NCBI GenBank assembly: GCA_002284875.1
Contig: CP015604.1
Span: 682,001-746,000 of the forward strand
Length of the DNA: 64,000 bases
Reading direction: 5' to 3'
Source of the DNA: Actinobacteria bacterium IMCC26103
GTDB taxonomy: Bacteria > Actinomycetota > Actinomycetes > Nanopelagicales > Nanopelagicaceae
Shown here one piece after another: positions 44,846-55,392 of the stretch. A program made the position numbers and the translations under genes. The first letter of the stretch is position 1. Each line of letters starts with the position of its first letter. Below the pieces are notes generated by a model. That model was given only the letters and a program-made list of their open reading frames with translations, searched no databases and was not told the DNA's origin.

Positions 44846-45471
44846 TGAAACATATTCAAGAAATTACCAACCGCTACGTTCTTCCAACTATTGAAGAGAA
44901 GACCGCCTACGGTTACAAGCGCCTTGATCCGTATACAAAGTTATTCGAAGAGCGCATCATCTTCCTCGGTCAACCAATTGATGACACCGTTGCAAACGAT
45001 GTTATGGCGCAGCTATTAACCCTTGAATCAATGGATCCAGATCGCGATATCTCGATCTATATCAACTCACCTGGTGGATCATTTACTGCGCTAACTGCAA
45101 TTTATGACACTATGCAATTTGTTCGCCCTGACATCACAACAATTTGTCTTGGCCAAGCAGCATCTGCTGCTGCGATTATCTTGGCCGGTGGTACAAAGGG
45201 AAAGCGTTACGGACTAGAACATTCAAGAATCCTCATCCACCAACCTTCATCTGAAGGTGGGGGACAGGCATCTGATATCGAGATCCAAGCTCGCGAAATT
45301 ATGCGTATGCGTGGTTTGTTAGAGACGATGCTAGCTAAGCATTCTAATAAAACGATCGAAGAAATCGAAAAAGATATCGAACGCGACAAGATCCTGACCG
45401 CTGCTGAAGCAGTTGAATACGGAATTATAGATAAGGTTATGTCATCTCGTAAGGCAAAGCCTTCCGCATAA
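44845..45471 (+). CDS. clpP2: ATP-dependent Clp protease proteolytic subunit 2
   Basis: A 208-residue ClpP paralogue: [22 protein letters not shown], Ser in [14 protein letters not shown], His in [14 protein letters not shown]. The Ala-rich segment after the Ser and the QPSSEGGG loop mark the ClpP2 type. It is coupled to clpP1 by TAATG and would assemble with it and with ClpX encoded 1.3 kb downstream. Confidence 0.95.
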   Translation: MKHIQEITNRYVLPTIEEKTAYGYKRLDPYTKLFEERIIFLGQPIDDTVANDVMAQLLTLESMDPDRDISIYINSPGGSFTALTAIYDTMQFVRPDITTICLGQAASAAAIILAGGTKGKRYGLEHSRILIHQPSSEGGGQASDIEIQAREIMRMRGLLETMLAKHSNKTIEEIEKDIERDKILTAAEAVEYGIIDKVMSSRKAKPSA

Positions 45472-45500
45472 TTCTTACCTAAAGGGGCGTCGGTTTAGAA

Positions 45501-46760
45501 ATGTTTAAAAAATATTTCGAACCCGGCGCTCTTTTCTCTATTCCGGCATATAGAAATATGCTCATTTCAAGTACTTTGACCAGCATTGCGATGTCGGCAT
45601 TTCCAATTGCTCTGGCAGTTACCGTTTTGGATGCCGGTGGCAGCGCTTCAACTCTTGGTTTGATTCTCGCCGCCCGAGTTCTCTCTGGTGTTTTACTTGC
45701 TCCAGTCGGAGGCGTTTGGGTTGATCGTCTGCCGCGCAAAACAATTCTGATACTTTCAGATGGATTTCGCGCTGTAATGGCTAGCGTTGTTATCTTTATT
45801 AATCCTGAAAATATCGCGATGTGGATTTTAGGCACCATTGTCATATTAATGGGCGTTAGTGATGCCTTTGGAGGCCCTGCATCCGGCGCTATTATTCCAA
45901 GCATTCTTCCTGATTCATTATTGCCATCTGGAAATGTGATTCATGGAATCGCTAAGAAAACTTCGACAATTATTGGCCCAGGGGTTGCAGGAATAATTGT
46001 GGTCTCACTCGGAACTCATGCAACTTATATAGCGACCTCTGTCCTATTCCTGATCGGTGCAGTTTTACTTGTTCGTATCAATGAAGGCTCACGTATCTCA
46101 CCTGAAGGCGGGAAAACAAAGTTCCTCTATGAAGTAAAAGAAGGCTTACGTGTTGTCTGGTACTACAAGTGGATTGCCGCAATGATCGTTATGGCATCAG
46201 TTCAATTGATGATGGTCATTGGCGTGGAAAATGTTTTACTGCCGGTTATTACCAAGCGAGACTTTGGTACAGCATCCGTCTTTGCAACGGCAGCTGCTTT
46301 ATTTAGCGCAGGTGGGGCGATTTCAGCAGTAATTTGCATAAAAGCAAAGGTTAAAAACCCTGGACTCGTTTCAGTCATCGTCTGGGGATTGTTTATTTTC
46401 GCACCACTTGTTTTGGCTTTTCCATCAACGAGAGAGGTAATTTTTATCGCCTATTTCTTGGCAGGTTTTTCTGTTGGCCCTTGGGAAGCTTTCTGGAGTA
46501 CTCAGGTACAGCGTGAAGTTCCAGCCGAGTATCAAGGTCGCGTTTTCGCAATCGATTACATGGGTTCACTTGGCTTGATGCCCCTTGGCATGGCGCTGGC
46601 TGGACCACTTGTAAATATCTTTGGGGAACGAGAACTGTTGATCGGTGTTGCCGTCTTTCATTTACTGGTTTGCGCAATCGTTTTATTTGTCCCTGGGGTT
46701 AAGCAGATGAAGTCCACAAATCCTCCATATTATTCTCAGGGCGAACAGATCCAATCGTAA
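45501..46760 (+). CDS. Major facilitator superfamily transporter
   Basis: A 419-residue MFS protein with about twelve membrane segments, of the enterobactin-exporter/macrolide-efflux-like type (RNMLISSTLTSIAMSAFPIALAV start; GGVWVDRLPRKTILILSDGFRA loop; TQVQREVPAEYQGRVFAIDYMGS near 345). Substrate unknown. It lies between clpP2 and clpX on the same strand, separating genes that are usually adjacent. Confidence 0.8.
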   Translation: MFKKYFEPGALFSIPAYRNMLISSTLTSIAMSAFPIALAVTVLDAGGSASTLGLILAARVLSGVLLAPVGGVWVDRLPRKTILILSDGFRAVMASVVIFINPENIAMWILGTIVILMGVSDAFGGPASGAIIPSILPDSLLPSGNVIHGIAKKTSTIIGPGVAGIIVVSLGTHATYIATSVLFLIGAVLLVRINEGSRISPEGGKTKFLYEVKEGLRVVWYYKWIAAMIVMASVQLMMVIGVENVLLPVITKRDFGTASVFATAAALFSAGGAISAVICIKAKVKNPGLVSVIVWGLFIFAPLVLAFPSTREVIFIAYFLAGFSVGPWEAFWSTQVQREVPAEYQGRVFAIDYMGSLGLMPLGMALAGPLVNIFGERELLIGVAVFHLLVCAIVLFVPGVKQMKSTNPPYYSQGEQIQS

Positions 46761-46801
46761 TTAACGACCCATTTATTAAGCCTAGAAACTAAGATTTACC
46801 C

Positions 46802-48097
46802 ATGACTCGTATTGGCGAAACTAGCGACCTGCTCAAATGTTCATTCTGCGGAAAGACCCAGAAGCAGGTTAAGAAACTCATCGCCGGCCCTGGCGTTTAT
46901 ATCTGCGATGAATGTATTGAACTCTGTAACGAGATCATCGTTGAAGAACTCGCAGAAGCCACCACTCTCGGACTTACTGAACTTCCTAAACCACAAGAGA
47001 TCTTTGAATTTCTAGATCAATATGTAATCGGGCAAGATCGCGCTAAGAAATCTCTCGCGGTTGCCGTTTACAACCATTACAAGCGCGTGCAATCTGGCCA
47101 ATCCAAAGGCGAAGATGGCGTTGAACTTGCCAAATCAAATATCTTATTACTAGGCCCAACTGGTTGCGGCAAGACTTTAATGGCGCAGACTTTAGCTCGT
47201 ATGCTCAATGTGCCATTTGCTATCGCAGATGCAACTGCGCTTACTGAAGCAGGTTACGTCGGTGAAGACGTTGAAAACATTCTTCTTAAGCTTTTACAGG
47301 CAGCAGATTACGATGTTAAGAAAGCTGAAACCGGAATTATCTATATCGATGAGATCGATAAAGTTGCGCGCAAATCTGAAAACCCATCGATTACCCGCGA
47401 TGTATCTGGGGAAGGCGTACAACAAGCGCTTCTAAAGATTCTGGAAGGAACGGTTGCATCTGTTCCACCACAAGGCGGACGCAAGCACCCACATCAAGAA
47501 TTTATTCAGATCGATACCACCAACGTTCTCTTTATCGTCGGTGGTGCATTTGCTGGCCTCGATAAGATCATCGAAGCCCGCAGCGGAAAAGCTGGCGTTG
47601 GCTTTAATGCGACTTTGCAAGAGGCAGCAGATAAGAACCGAAAAGATATCTTCGCTGATGTAATGCCAGAAGATCTCCTAAAGTTCGGAATGATTCCAGA
47701 ATTTATTGGTCGCCTCCCAGTTTTAACTAGCGTGGAAAACCTAGATAAGACTGCTTTGATGGAGATCTTGACCGAACCAAAGAACGCTCTGGTTAAGCAG
47801 TATCAGCGCCTATTTAATTTAGATGATGTAGAACTTGAATTCACCGCTGATTCTCTAGATGCCATCGCCGAATTAGCGTTGGACCGAGGCACTGGCGCCC
47901 GTGGCCTGCGCGCAATCTTGGAATCAGTTCTGCTGACTGTGATGTACGAGGTACCAAGTCGCGCCGATATCGCCAAAGTAATAATTACTAAAGAGTGCAT
48001 TGATCAAAGCGTGGCCCCAACCTTGGTTGAGCGCACCGGTGATCTTCCAAAGCGCGCATCTCGCCGCGAAAAAGGTACAGAGGAGAAGAGCGCGTAA
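46802..48097 (+). CDS. clpX: ClpX, ATPase subunit of ClpXP
   Basis: A 431-residue AAA+ unfoldase. The N-terminal zinc-binding domain has C13, C16, C35 and C38; Walker A GPTGCGKT near 118; Walker [10 protein letters not shown] near 180; pore loop GYVGEDVE; sensor and C-terminal [10 protein letters not shown] region near 365. It recognises tagged proteins, unfolds them and feeds them to ClpP1P2. Followed by valS after 15 bp. Confidence 0.96.
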   Translation: MTRIGETSDLLKCSFCGKTQKQVKKLIAGPGVYICDECIELCNEIIVEELAEATTLGLTELPKPQEIFEFLDQYVIGQDRAKKSLAVAVYNHYKRVQSGQSKGEDGVELAKSNILLLGPTGCGKTLMAQTLARMLNVPFAIADATALTEAGYVGEDVENILLKLLQAADYDVKKAETGIIYIDEIDKVARKSENPSITRDVSGEGVQQALLKILEGTVASVPPQGGRKHPHQEFIQIDTTNVLFIVGGAFAGLDKIIEARSGKAGVGFNATLQEAADKNRKDIFADVMPEDLLKFGMIPEFIGRLPVLTSVENLDKTALMEILTEPKNALVKQYQRLFNLDDVELEFTADSLDAIAELALDRGTGARGLRAILESVLLTVMYEVPSRADIAKVIITKECIDQSVAPTLVERTGDLPKRASRREKGTEEKSA

Positions 48098-48112
48098 TCT
48101 AGACTGCGCTCT

Positions 48113-50701
48113 ATGTCTTCTGCATCGCCAACCGGCGCTGAACTCGCCTCGACCTTTACACCGGTCGATATCGAGCCGCGCCTATATGAAAAATGGTTGA
48201 GCGCTAATTACTTCACTGCTGATGCTACCTCAAAAAAAGAAGCTTTCACAATAGTTCTGCCTCCACCAAACGTCACAGGTGTTCTGCATATAGGCCACGC
48301 CCTTGATCAAACATTGCAAGATTGTTTATCGCGTATGAAGCGCATGAAGGGTTACGAAGTTCTATGGCTACCCGGAATGGATCACGCAGGTATTGCAACC
48401 CAGAACGTTGTTGAGAAACAATTAGCTTCGCAAGGTTTATCGCGCCATGATTTAGGGCGCGAAGCATTTGTCAAGAAAGTTTGGGAGTGGAAGGGCGAAT
48501 CTGGTGGAGCAATTCTTGATCAGATGAAGCGCTTGGGCGCAAGCGTTGATTGGTCGCGCGAGCGTTTCACAATGGATGAAGGAATGTCCAAGGCCGTTGT
48601 TTCACTCTTTAAGAAGATGCACGATGCCGGGCTGATTTATCGCGCCGAGCGAATCATTAACTGGTGTCCGCGCTGTTTAACTGCGCTTTCAGATATCGAA
48701 GTAGATCACCAAGACGATGCTGGTGAATTCGTGCAGATTCGCTATGGCGAAGGCGAGCAATCTATTGTTATTGCAACTACCCGTGCGGAAACCATGCTCG
48801 GTGATGGCGCAGTTGCTGTGCACCCAGATGATCCACGTTATAAGCATTTAATTGGCACCGAAGTATTACTGCCGTTGGTAAATCGCATGATTCCGATTAT
48901 CGCTGATGAATTAGTTGAGCAAGATTTCGGTACAGGCGCCGTAAAAGTAACCGCCGCGCACGATGCCAATGACTTTGAAATGGCAGTTCGCCACAATGTG
49001 CCCTTTGTTGTAATCATGAACGAACACGGCGTGATGGATGGCACCGGTACTGAATTCGATGGCATGGATCGCTTTGCTGCACGTACTGCAGTTGTTGCCA
49101 AGCTAAAAGAGATGGGGCGCGTCGTTGCCGAAAAGCGTCCTTATATCCACGCAGTTGGCCACTGTTCACGTTGCGATACAACTGTTGAGCCACGTTTATC
49201 TAAGCAATGGTTTGTAAAGGTTTCACCACTTGCTAAGGCATCAGCTGATGCAGTTCGCAGCGGTGAAGTAAAGATCGAACCAGAATCACTCTCACCTCGT
49301 TACTTCGAGTGGGTAGATAACATGCACGACTGGTGTATCTCTCGCCAACTTTGGTGGGGACATCGCATTCCAGTTTGGTATGGACCAGATGGAGAAATAA
49401 AAGTTGTCGGTCCTGATGAAGTTGCACCTACCGGTTGGATGCAAGATCCAGATGTTTTAGATACTTGGTTCTCATCTGGCCAATGGGCATTTTCTACCTT
49501 TGGTTGGCCAGAAAAGACTGCTGATTTAGCAAAGTTCTATCCAACTAGCGTTCTTGTAACGGGCTATGACATCTTATTTTTCTGGGTAGTACGCATGATG
49601 ATGATGTCTACCTTTGCCATGGATGGGGTTGCGCCTTTTAAAACAATTATGTTGCACGGGTTGGTACGCGATCAATTTGGCAAGAAGATGTCAAAGAGTC
49701 GTGGAAATGTCATTGATCCAATTGAATTTATGGATAAGTACGGCGCAGATGCTTTGCGTTTTACCTTAGCGCGTGGTGCAAACCCCGGTACTGATCAGGC
49801 TTTGGCCGAAGATTGGATCGGCGGATCACGTAACTTCGCCACCAAGCTATGGAATGCAACGCGTTTTGCGATGATGAACGGTGCAACAGTTGCCGGCCCG
49901 CTGCCTGAAGTATCGAAGCTAAACGCGATTGATCGCTGGATCCTGTCGCGCTTGAGCGAGACGCTGCGCGATGTCGATGCGCTACTTGAAGGTTATGAAT
50001 TTGCCCGCGCCTGCGAAATTGCCTATCACTTTGCCTGGGATGACTTATGCGACTGGTATCTAGAACTTTCTAAAGAGACTTTTGCATCAGAAGATAAGGC
50101 GGCGTCCCAACGCGTGCTTGGCCATGTTCTAGATCAGCTAATGCGTGTGCTGCACCCGGTAATGCCATTTATTACTGAAGAGCTCTGGTGCACGCTTACT
50201 GGTGGTCAATCTTTGGTAGTTGCAGATTGGCCAGTATCTAACCCAGCCCACATTGATAAGAAGTCAGAAGCACTTGTAACTTCGCTACAAGAAGTTGTTA
50301 CCGAAGTCCGCCGCTTCCGCAACGATCAAGGTTTGAAACCATCTCAGAAAGTGCCTGGTCGCTTTATCGGTTCGAAAGATATTGTCGAATATTCCATTGC
50401 GCTGCGCTTTATTTTGAAGCTAGAAGATAAAGATTTCACGCCATCTGCGGCTCTGGAAATTGCTGGCGTAAAGATCGAACTTGATCTAACTGGATCCATC
50501 GACGTTGTTGCAGAGCGTGCTCGTTTAGAGAAAGATTTAGCAGCAGCTAAAAAGGATTTACAAACAGCTGAAGTAAAACTCGGAAACGCCGGCTTTATGG
50601 CTAAAGCGCCAGCGGATGTAGTTGTTGAAATCAAAGATCGTCTGGCCAAGACATCTGCCGATATTGAACGTATTACCGCAGCCCTTGCTTCGTTGAAGTA
50701 G
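48113..50701 (+). CDS. valS: Valyl-tRNA synthetase
   Basis: An 862-residue class I synthetase. HIGH motif at 59-62 (PPPNVTGVLHIGHAL), editing domain with ATTRAETMLGDGAVAVHP, and KMSKS near 524-528 (KKMSKSRGN), then the anticodon-binding domain and a C-terminal coiled coil (RARLEKDLAAAKKDLQTAEVK). It charges tRNA-Val. Complete. Spacing to folC is 14 bp. Confidence 0.96.
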   Translation: MSSASPTGAELASTFTPVDIEPRLYEKWLSANYFTADATSKKEAFTIVLPPPNVTGVLHIGHALDQTLQDCLSRMKRMKGYEVLWLPGMDHAGIATQNVVEKQLASQGLSRHDLGREAFVKKVWEWKGESGGAILDQMKRLGASVDWSRERFTMDEGMSKAVVSLFKKMHDAGLIYRAERIINWCPRCLTALSDIEVDHQDDAGEFVQIRYGEGEQSIVIATTRAETMLGDGAVAVHPDDPRYKHLIGTEVLLPLVNRMIPIIADELVEQDFGTGAVKVTAAHDANDFEMAVRHNVPFVVIMNEHGVMDGTGTEFDGMDRFAARTAVVAKLKEMGRVVAEKRPYIHAVGHCSRCDTTVEPRLSKQWFVKVSPLAKASADAVRSGEVKIEPESLSPRYFEWVDNMHDWCISRQLWWGHRIPVWYGPDGEIKVVGPDEVAPTGWMQDPDVLDTWFSSGQWAFSTFGWPEKTADLAKFYPTSVLVTGYDILFFWVVRMMMMSTFAMDGVAPFKTIMLHGLVRDQFGKKMSKSRGNVIDPIEFMDKYGADALRFTLARGANPGTDQALAEDWIGGSRNFATKLWNATRFAMMNGATVAGPLPEVSKLNAIDRWILSRLSETLRDVDALLEGYEFARACEIAYHFAWDDLCDWYLELSKETFASEDKAASQRVLGHVLDQLMRVLHPVMPFITEELWCTLTGGQSLVVADWPVSNPAHIDKKSEALVTSLQEVVTEVRRFRNDQGLKPSQKVPGRFIGSKDIVEYSIALRFILKLEDKDFTPSAALEIAGVKIELDLTGSIDVVAERARLEKDLAAAKKDLQTAEVKLGNAGFMAKAPADVVVEIKDRLAKTSADIERITAALASLK

Positions 50702-50715
50702 ACTGAAGAAATTTA

Positions 50716-52086
50716 ATGAACAACATCAGCCCCGATGATCAAGAACGTATTGATGCAATTGAAAAGGCGTTACTTGCGCGTTGGCCAGAAAATCGCATCG
50801 CACCGACTTTAGAGAGAATTGCAGCTCTGGTAGATATCTTGGGTTCACCACAGCTGACCTACCCAACGATCCACATCGGTGGCACTAACGGCAAGACCAC
50901 AACAGCACGCATGATTGATTCATTGTTATTTGAAATGGGTCTGCGCACCGGCCGATTTACTAGTCCACACCTAGAAAGTTACTTGGAGCGAATCTGTATC
51001 AATGGTCAACCAATCGATGCTAAAGAGTTGATCTTCTCCTTTAACGATGTCAGCCCCTATTTTGATTTGATGGATAGTAAATTCGATAATCCAATATCTT
51101 TCTTTGAAGCAATTACCGCGCTGGCTTTTGCTGCATTTGCAGAGCATCCCATCGATGTAGGTGTGATTGAAGTCGGAATGGGCGGGCAATGGGATGCCAC
51201 AAATGTGGTGGATGCTGATGTTTCAGTAATTACGCCGATCGGTTTAGATCATATGGAGTACTTAGGGAAGACAATTAGCGAAATCGCAGCTACCAAAGCA
51301 GGGATCATTAAAGAACAAGGCTTTGTAGTTCTGGCTCAGCAAACTCCTGAGGCGGCAGTTGAACTGCTGCGTCGCGCAGCAGAAGTTGGTGCTGATGTGG
51401 CGCGTGAAGGGCTGGAGTATTCAATTGATTCGCGCGCGATCGCAGTCGGTGGCCAGCTGATTTCCATTACTGGTCTGCGTGGACATTACGACGATATTTT
51501 CTTACCTCTTCACGGTAAGCACCAGGCATCAAATGCGGCAGCAGCCCTAATCGCTGTCGAAGCATTCTTTGGCGAGCAGGACTTAGATATCGATGCCGTT
51601 CGTGCTGGGTTTGCTAACGTGACATCACCTGGAAGATGCGAAGTAATTCATCGCGATCCGACAATCATCTTGGATGCAGCCCACAACCCTCATGGCGCTA
51701 AAGCGATCGCCGAAACCATGCAGACCGAATTTACCTTTGATGATGTCACCGGAATCGTGGCTTTGATGGCCGATAAAGATGCGCTCGGTATTTTGCAAGC
51801 ACTTGAGCCAGTTATGAATCAAATAATCGTTACTACTAATTCCGCTGAGCGCTCTATGAACGTGGTCGACTTAACTAAATTGGCGACCCAAGTATTTGGC
51901 GCTGATCGTGTTTTTGCAGAAGATACTTTGCAAGCCGCAATTGATCGCGCAACAAAAGATGCGATCCGCCCGTTAAGTGATGAGTCACTTGCGATCTTGA
52001 TTACAGGATCGGTTGTCACCGTTGGTGAAGCTCGCACTGCGGTCCGCAAGAAATATACCAAGTTAAGCGAAGGCAGCGATAAGTAA
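50716..52086 (+). CDS. folC: Folylpolyglutamate/dihydrofolate synthase
   Basis: A 456-residue Mur-ligase-like enzyme adding glutamate to (dihydro)folate. P-loop IGGTNGKTTTARMI near 54-66, FTSPHLESYLERICING, VIEVGMGGQWDATNVV and LDAAHNPHGAKAIAETM are the family motifs. Both activities are usual for the bacterial protein. Its stop overlaps the next gene by 1 bp. Confidence 0.93.
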   Translation: MNNISPDDQERIDAIEKALLARWPENRIAPTLERIAALVDILGSPQLTYPTIHIGGTNGKTTTARMIDSLLFEMGLRTGRFTSPHLESYLERICINGQPIDAKELIFSFNDVSPYFDLMDSKFDNPISFFEAITALAFAAFAEHPIDVGVIEVGMGGQWDATNVVDADVSVITPIGLDHMEYLGKTISEIAATKAGIIKEQGFVVLAQQTPEAAVELLRRAAEVGADVAREGLEYSIDSRAIAVGGQLISITGLRGHYDDIFLPLHGKHQASNAAAALIAVEAFFGEQDLDIDAVRAGFANVTSPGRCEVIHRDPTIILDAAHNPHGAKAIAETMQTEFTFDDVTGIVALMADKDALGILQALEPVMNQIIVTTNSAERSMNVVDLTKLATQVFGADRVFAEDTLQAAIDRATKDAIRPLSDESLAILITGSVVTVGEARTAVRKKYTKLSEGSDK

Positions 52087-52445
52087 TGCGCGTCCTTGGC
52101 TCTGCAGTTTTAGGTATGGAATTTTTAATTATGGGATTTGCAATGTTGTTGGCCAAAGATAGCCACGAAAGTTCGACGATCGTTTATGGCTTTGTTGTCA
52201 TGTTTCTCATGATTTATTCAATCCGTTTGTTAAAGAAACGCACCGGTTGGATTTTGGGTTCCATTCTCCAATTTGCAATGGCTGCCTATAGCTTCGTGGT
52301 GCCTTCGATGGCGATCGTAAATCTGCTATTCATGGGGTTATGGGTTGCGGCGATAATTGTGGGGCGCAAGGGTGAGGCAGCAAGGGCGGCGCTATTGGCC
52401 AAACCGAGGGAAAATCCCGTGGCGCCAACTCCGCCAGATGCCTAA
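52086..52445 (+). CDS. DUF4233 small membrane protein
   Basis: A 119-residue protein with four short membrane segments and a basic, Pro-ending tail. It is the DUF4233-type gene that actinobacteria place between folC and ndk; function unknown. Start overlaps folC by 1 bp. Confidence 0.8.
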   Translation: MRVLGSAVLGMEFLIMGFAMLLAKDSHESSTIVYGFVVMFLMIYSIRLLKKRTGWILGSILQFAMAAYSFVVPSMAIVNLLFMGLWVAAIIVGRKGEAARAALLAKPRENPVAPTPPDA

Positions 52446-52457
52446 TAGACTGCACCT

Positions 52458-52877
52458 GTGAGCACCGAAAAGACTTTAATCCTGGTAAAGCCAGATGGCG
52501 TGCGTCGCCAATTAATCGGCGAAGTTATCGCACGAGTTGAAGCTAAGGGTTATGTAATTTCTGCGCTAAAAATGATGCAAGCAGATCGTGCGTTACTAGA
52601 ACGCCACTATGAAGAACATAAAGGTAAGCCATTTTTTGAACCACTCGTTGAATTTATGATGTCAGGACCCATCGTTGCCATCGTTGCCGAAGGTAATCGC
52701 GTAATCGAAGGATTTAGATCACTAGCTGGTGCCACTGATCCAACCGTTGCAGCGCCCGGCACCATCCGCGGAGATCTAGCGCGCGATCAAGGAACCAAGG
52801 TTGTTCAAAATATTGTGCACGGATCAGATTCACCAGAGTCAGCTGCACGCGAGATTGAGATTTTTTTCGGTAAGTAA
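52458..52877 (+). CDS. ndk: Nucleoside diphosphate kinase
   Basis: A 139-residue NDP kinase starting at GTG. TLILVKPDGVRRQLIGEVI start, and the NIVHGSDSPESAAREI motif with the phospho-His near 119-120. It passes the terminal phosphate from ATP to NDPs. Between DUF4233 and mreB. Confidence 0.96.
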   Translation: MSTEKTLILVKPDGVRRQLIGEVIARVEAKGYVISALKMMQADRALLERHYEEHKGKPFFEPLVEFMMSGPIVAIVAEGNRVIEGFRSLAGATDPTVAAPGTIRGDLARDQGTKVVQNIVHGSDSPESAAREIEIFFGK

Positions 52878-52905
52878 GTTCAAGTAAATAACTGAAGGGT
52901 AAAAA

Positions 52906-53937
52906 ATGAGTAACAGAATGTCATTTATAGGCCGAGATATGGCGGTTGATTTAGGCACCGCAAATACTTTGGTCTATGTGCGCGGTCGTGGCATAGTTCT
53001 AAATGAGCCTTCAGTAGTTGCGGTAAACCAAGATACCGGTGGAATTCTTGCCGTAGGACTTGAAGCCAAGAAGATGATTGGTCGCACCCCCGGAAATATC
53101 GTTGCGATTCGTCCACTTAAAGATGGCGTTATTGCAGACTTCGACACAACCGAGCGCATGCTCCGTTACTTCATTCAGAAAGTCCACCGTCGTCGTTACT
53201 TAGCAAAGCCACGTATCGTTGTGTGCGTTCCTTCAGGTATCACCGGTGTAGAACAGCGCGCGGTGAAAGATGCTGGCTATGCAGCTGGTGCACGTAAGGT
53301 TTACATTATTGAAGAACCAATGGCTGCGGCAATTGGTGCAGGTCTACCTATCCACGAACCAACTGGAAATATGGTTGTAGATATCGGTGGCGGAACCACA
53401 GAAGTAGCCGTTATTTCACTCGGCGGAATCGTTACATCTCTATCTATCCGCGTTGGTGGAGACGAGCTAGATCAATCGATTATTAACTGGGTTAAGCGCG
53501 AATTCTCACTACTTCTCGGCGAACGTACCGCCGAAGAAATCAAGATGGCGATTGGTTCTGCTTACCCATTGCAAGGCGAAAATGATGCAGAAATTCGCGG
53601 TCGAGATCTGGCAACAGGTCTGCCAAAGACCATCGTTGTATCAGCTGCAGAAATTCGTAAAGCGCTGGAAGAACCAGTAAATGCAATTATCAACGCCGTA
53701 AAGAGCACCCTTGATAAATGCCCACCTGAACTATCTTCAGATCTGATGGATCGTGGAATTGTTCTAACTGGTGGCGGCGCGCTACTCAAGGGACTCGACG
53801 AAAGACTTCGCAAAGAGACTGGTATGCCAATTCATATCGCTGATCGCCCGCTAGATGCAGTTGTTGAAGGTAGCGGTAAGTGCATTGAAGAGTTCGAAGC
53901 CCTTGAAAAGGTTTTGATCTCCGAGCCACGTCGATAG
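52906..53937 (+). CDS. mreB: MreB rod-shape actin homologue
   Basis: A 343-residue actin fold ATPase. Phosphate-1 [22 protein letters not shown], connect-1 [13 protein letters not shown], phosphate-2 [16 protein letters not shown] and adenosine motif [15 protein letters not shown] are present. It forms membrane-bound filaments that guide lateral wall synthesis. First of mreB-mreC-mreD-mrdA-rodA. Presence of MreB in an actinobacterium fits a rod or vibrioid cell. Confidence 0.96.
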   Translation: MSNRMSFIGRDMAVDLGTANTLVYVRGRGIVLNEPSVVAVNQDTGGILAVGLEAKKMIGRTPGNIVAIRPLKDGVIADFDTTERMLRYFIQKVHRRRYLAKPRIVVCVPSGITGVEQRAVKDAGYAAGARKVYIIEEPMAAAIGAGLPIHEPTGNMVVDIGGGTTEVAVISLGGIVTSLSIRVGGDELDQSIINWVKREFSLLLGERTAEEIKMAIGSAYPLQGENDAEIRGRDLATGLPKTIVVSAAEIRKALEEPVNAIINAVKSTLDKCPPELSSDLMDRGIVLTGGGALLKGLDERLRKETGMPIHIADRPLDAVVEGSGKCIEEFEALEKVLISEPRR

Positions 53938-53946
53938 GTTTTAAGG

Positions 53947-54870
53947 ATGCGAAACGGCGGCGATAACCGCGGTCGTCTGCTGCTAATCTCTTTAATTGTT
54001 ACCTCGCTCTTTCTTATCACGTTAGATTTACGCGGCGTGCAAGTCCTTGGCGGACTTCGCAACGGATCCCAGACAGTTCTATCTCCACTGCAATCGGTTG
54101 CCGCAACCGTCTTTAGACCAGTTGGCAATTTCTTCTCAGATATAACTCACCTAGGACGCACTCGTGGTGAGATTGAAAAACTGAAAGCAAATAATGAAAT
54201 GCTGCTCCAAGCTCTGATTAATCGTAAAAACGCTGATGCCGAACTTTCTCAATTGAAATCAGTTTTAGATTTAGCTGGAACTGCAAAATATAAAGTGGTA
54301 AACGCCAAGGTAATCTCACTCGGCTCAACTTCTTCATTTACCCAGACAATCTCTATCGACGCCGGCACCAATAATGGGATTCGCCAGAACATGACGGTAA
54401 TTACCGGCCTGGGCCTAGTTGGCGTTGTGAAGATGTCTTATCCAAATAGCGCGCTTATTCAGTTAGCAACAGATCCAGCGTTTCGTGTGGGCGCGCGCGT
54501 TGCGGGAAGCCAGCAAATTGGAATTTTAAGCGGACAAGGCACCGGTAAAGGCGTCCTTCAACTTCTCGATAATCGAACAACTCTTAAAGTTGGCGATGTT
54601 ATTTTGGCGCGCGGCAGTCAACATAACCGTCCATTTGTTCCGGGTGTACCCATCGGAGAAGTAACTTCAGTTGATAACGCTGCTGGTGCAATAACGCAGA
54701 CCGCCGATGTTAAGTTCTATGTCAATTTCTCTTCTTTAAGCATCGTTGCAGTCGTTGTTGGCGCCCCACAATCTGATCCACGAGATGCGTTGGTACCGAA
54801 AGCGCCGGTCCCGACTCCAGTTCCAACGGTAACTATCTATGCCAAGCCATCAGAATCGCCAACACCATAA
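53947..54870 (+). CDS. mreC: MreC cell-shape protein
   Basis: A 307-residue protein: one N-terminal membrane segment (about 12-30), a coiled coil (about 72-105, GEIEKLKANNEMLLQALI) and two beta-barrel domains (VISLGSTSSFTQTISID, GLVGVVKM, SGQGTGKGVLQLL). The tail is Pro/Thr-rich. It links MreB to the wall enzymes outside the membrane. Directly followed by mreD with no gap. Confidence 0.92.
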   Translation: MRNGGDNRGRLLLISLIVTSLFLITLDLRGVQVLGGLRNGSQTVLSPLQSVAATVFRPVGNFFSDITHLGRTRGEIEKLKANNEMLLQALINRKNADAELSQLKSVLDLAGTAKYKVVNAKVISLGSTSSFTQTISIDAGTNNGIRQNMTVITGLGLVGVVKMSYPNSALIQLATDPAFRVGARVAGSQQIGILSGQGTGKGVLQLLDNRTTLKVGDVILARGSQHNRPFVPGVPIGEVTSVDNAAGAITQTADVKFYVNFSSLSIVAVVVGAPQSDPRDALVPKAPVPTPVPTVTIYAKPSESPTP

Positions 54871-55392
54871 ATGTTCGCTCGTAGATTTCTAATTTCATTC
54901 CCAATCTTTGCGGTTATCTTTGTAATTCAAGAGACGATTGTTAGTCAATTCCGTCTCTTCGGCAGCGGCTTCTCGCTCTTTCTAATATTCACACTTCTCT
55001 GGTCGGCACTTGGTACGCCAGAACTTGGTGCACTTACCGGATTTGGCGCAGGACTTCTGATGGATCTCTCGCAGTCATCCTCTGGTCCGGTGGGGCAGTG
55101 GACTTTAATTATGATTCTGGCTGGATTTTCCATCTCTTATCTGGGATATGGTGATGACAACTTCCGCGGCAATCCAATCTCACTTGTTGTAATAGTCGCG
55201 ATCGCAGTGCCAATCACTAGGTTGGTTTATCTAATTCTTGGCCTGATGTTTGGTGGAGAATTCGGTAGCACGCTGCAAATATTTATCTCACTCATTGCAT
55301 CCGGACTCTGGACGGTTGCAGTCGTTCCACTGTTGATGCCTTTCGTAACGCGCATACATAGCGGGCTTTTCCAAGATTTGAGTCGGGGATGA
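54871..55392 (+). CDS. mreD: MreD membrane protein
   Basis: A 173-residue protein with about five or six membrane segments; GALTGFGAGLLMDLSQSSSGPVGQWTL is the MreD family block. Starts right after the mreC stop and overlaps mrdA by 4 bp (ATGA). Part of the elongasome. Confidence 0.88.
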   Translation: MFARRFLISFPIFAVIFVIQETIVSQFRLFGSGFSLFLIFTLLWSALGTPELGALTGFGAGLLMDLSQSSSGPVGQWTLIMILAGFSISYLGYGDDNFRGNPISLVVIVAIAVPITRLVYLILGLMFGGEFGSTLQIFISLIASGLWTVAVVPLLMPFVTRIHSGLFQDLSRG

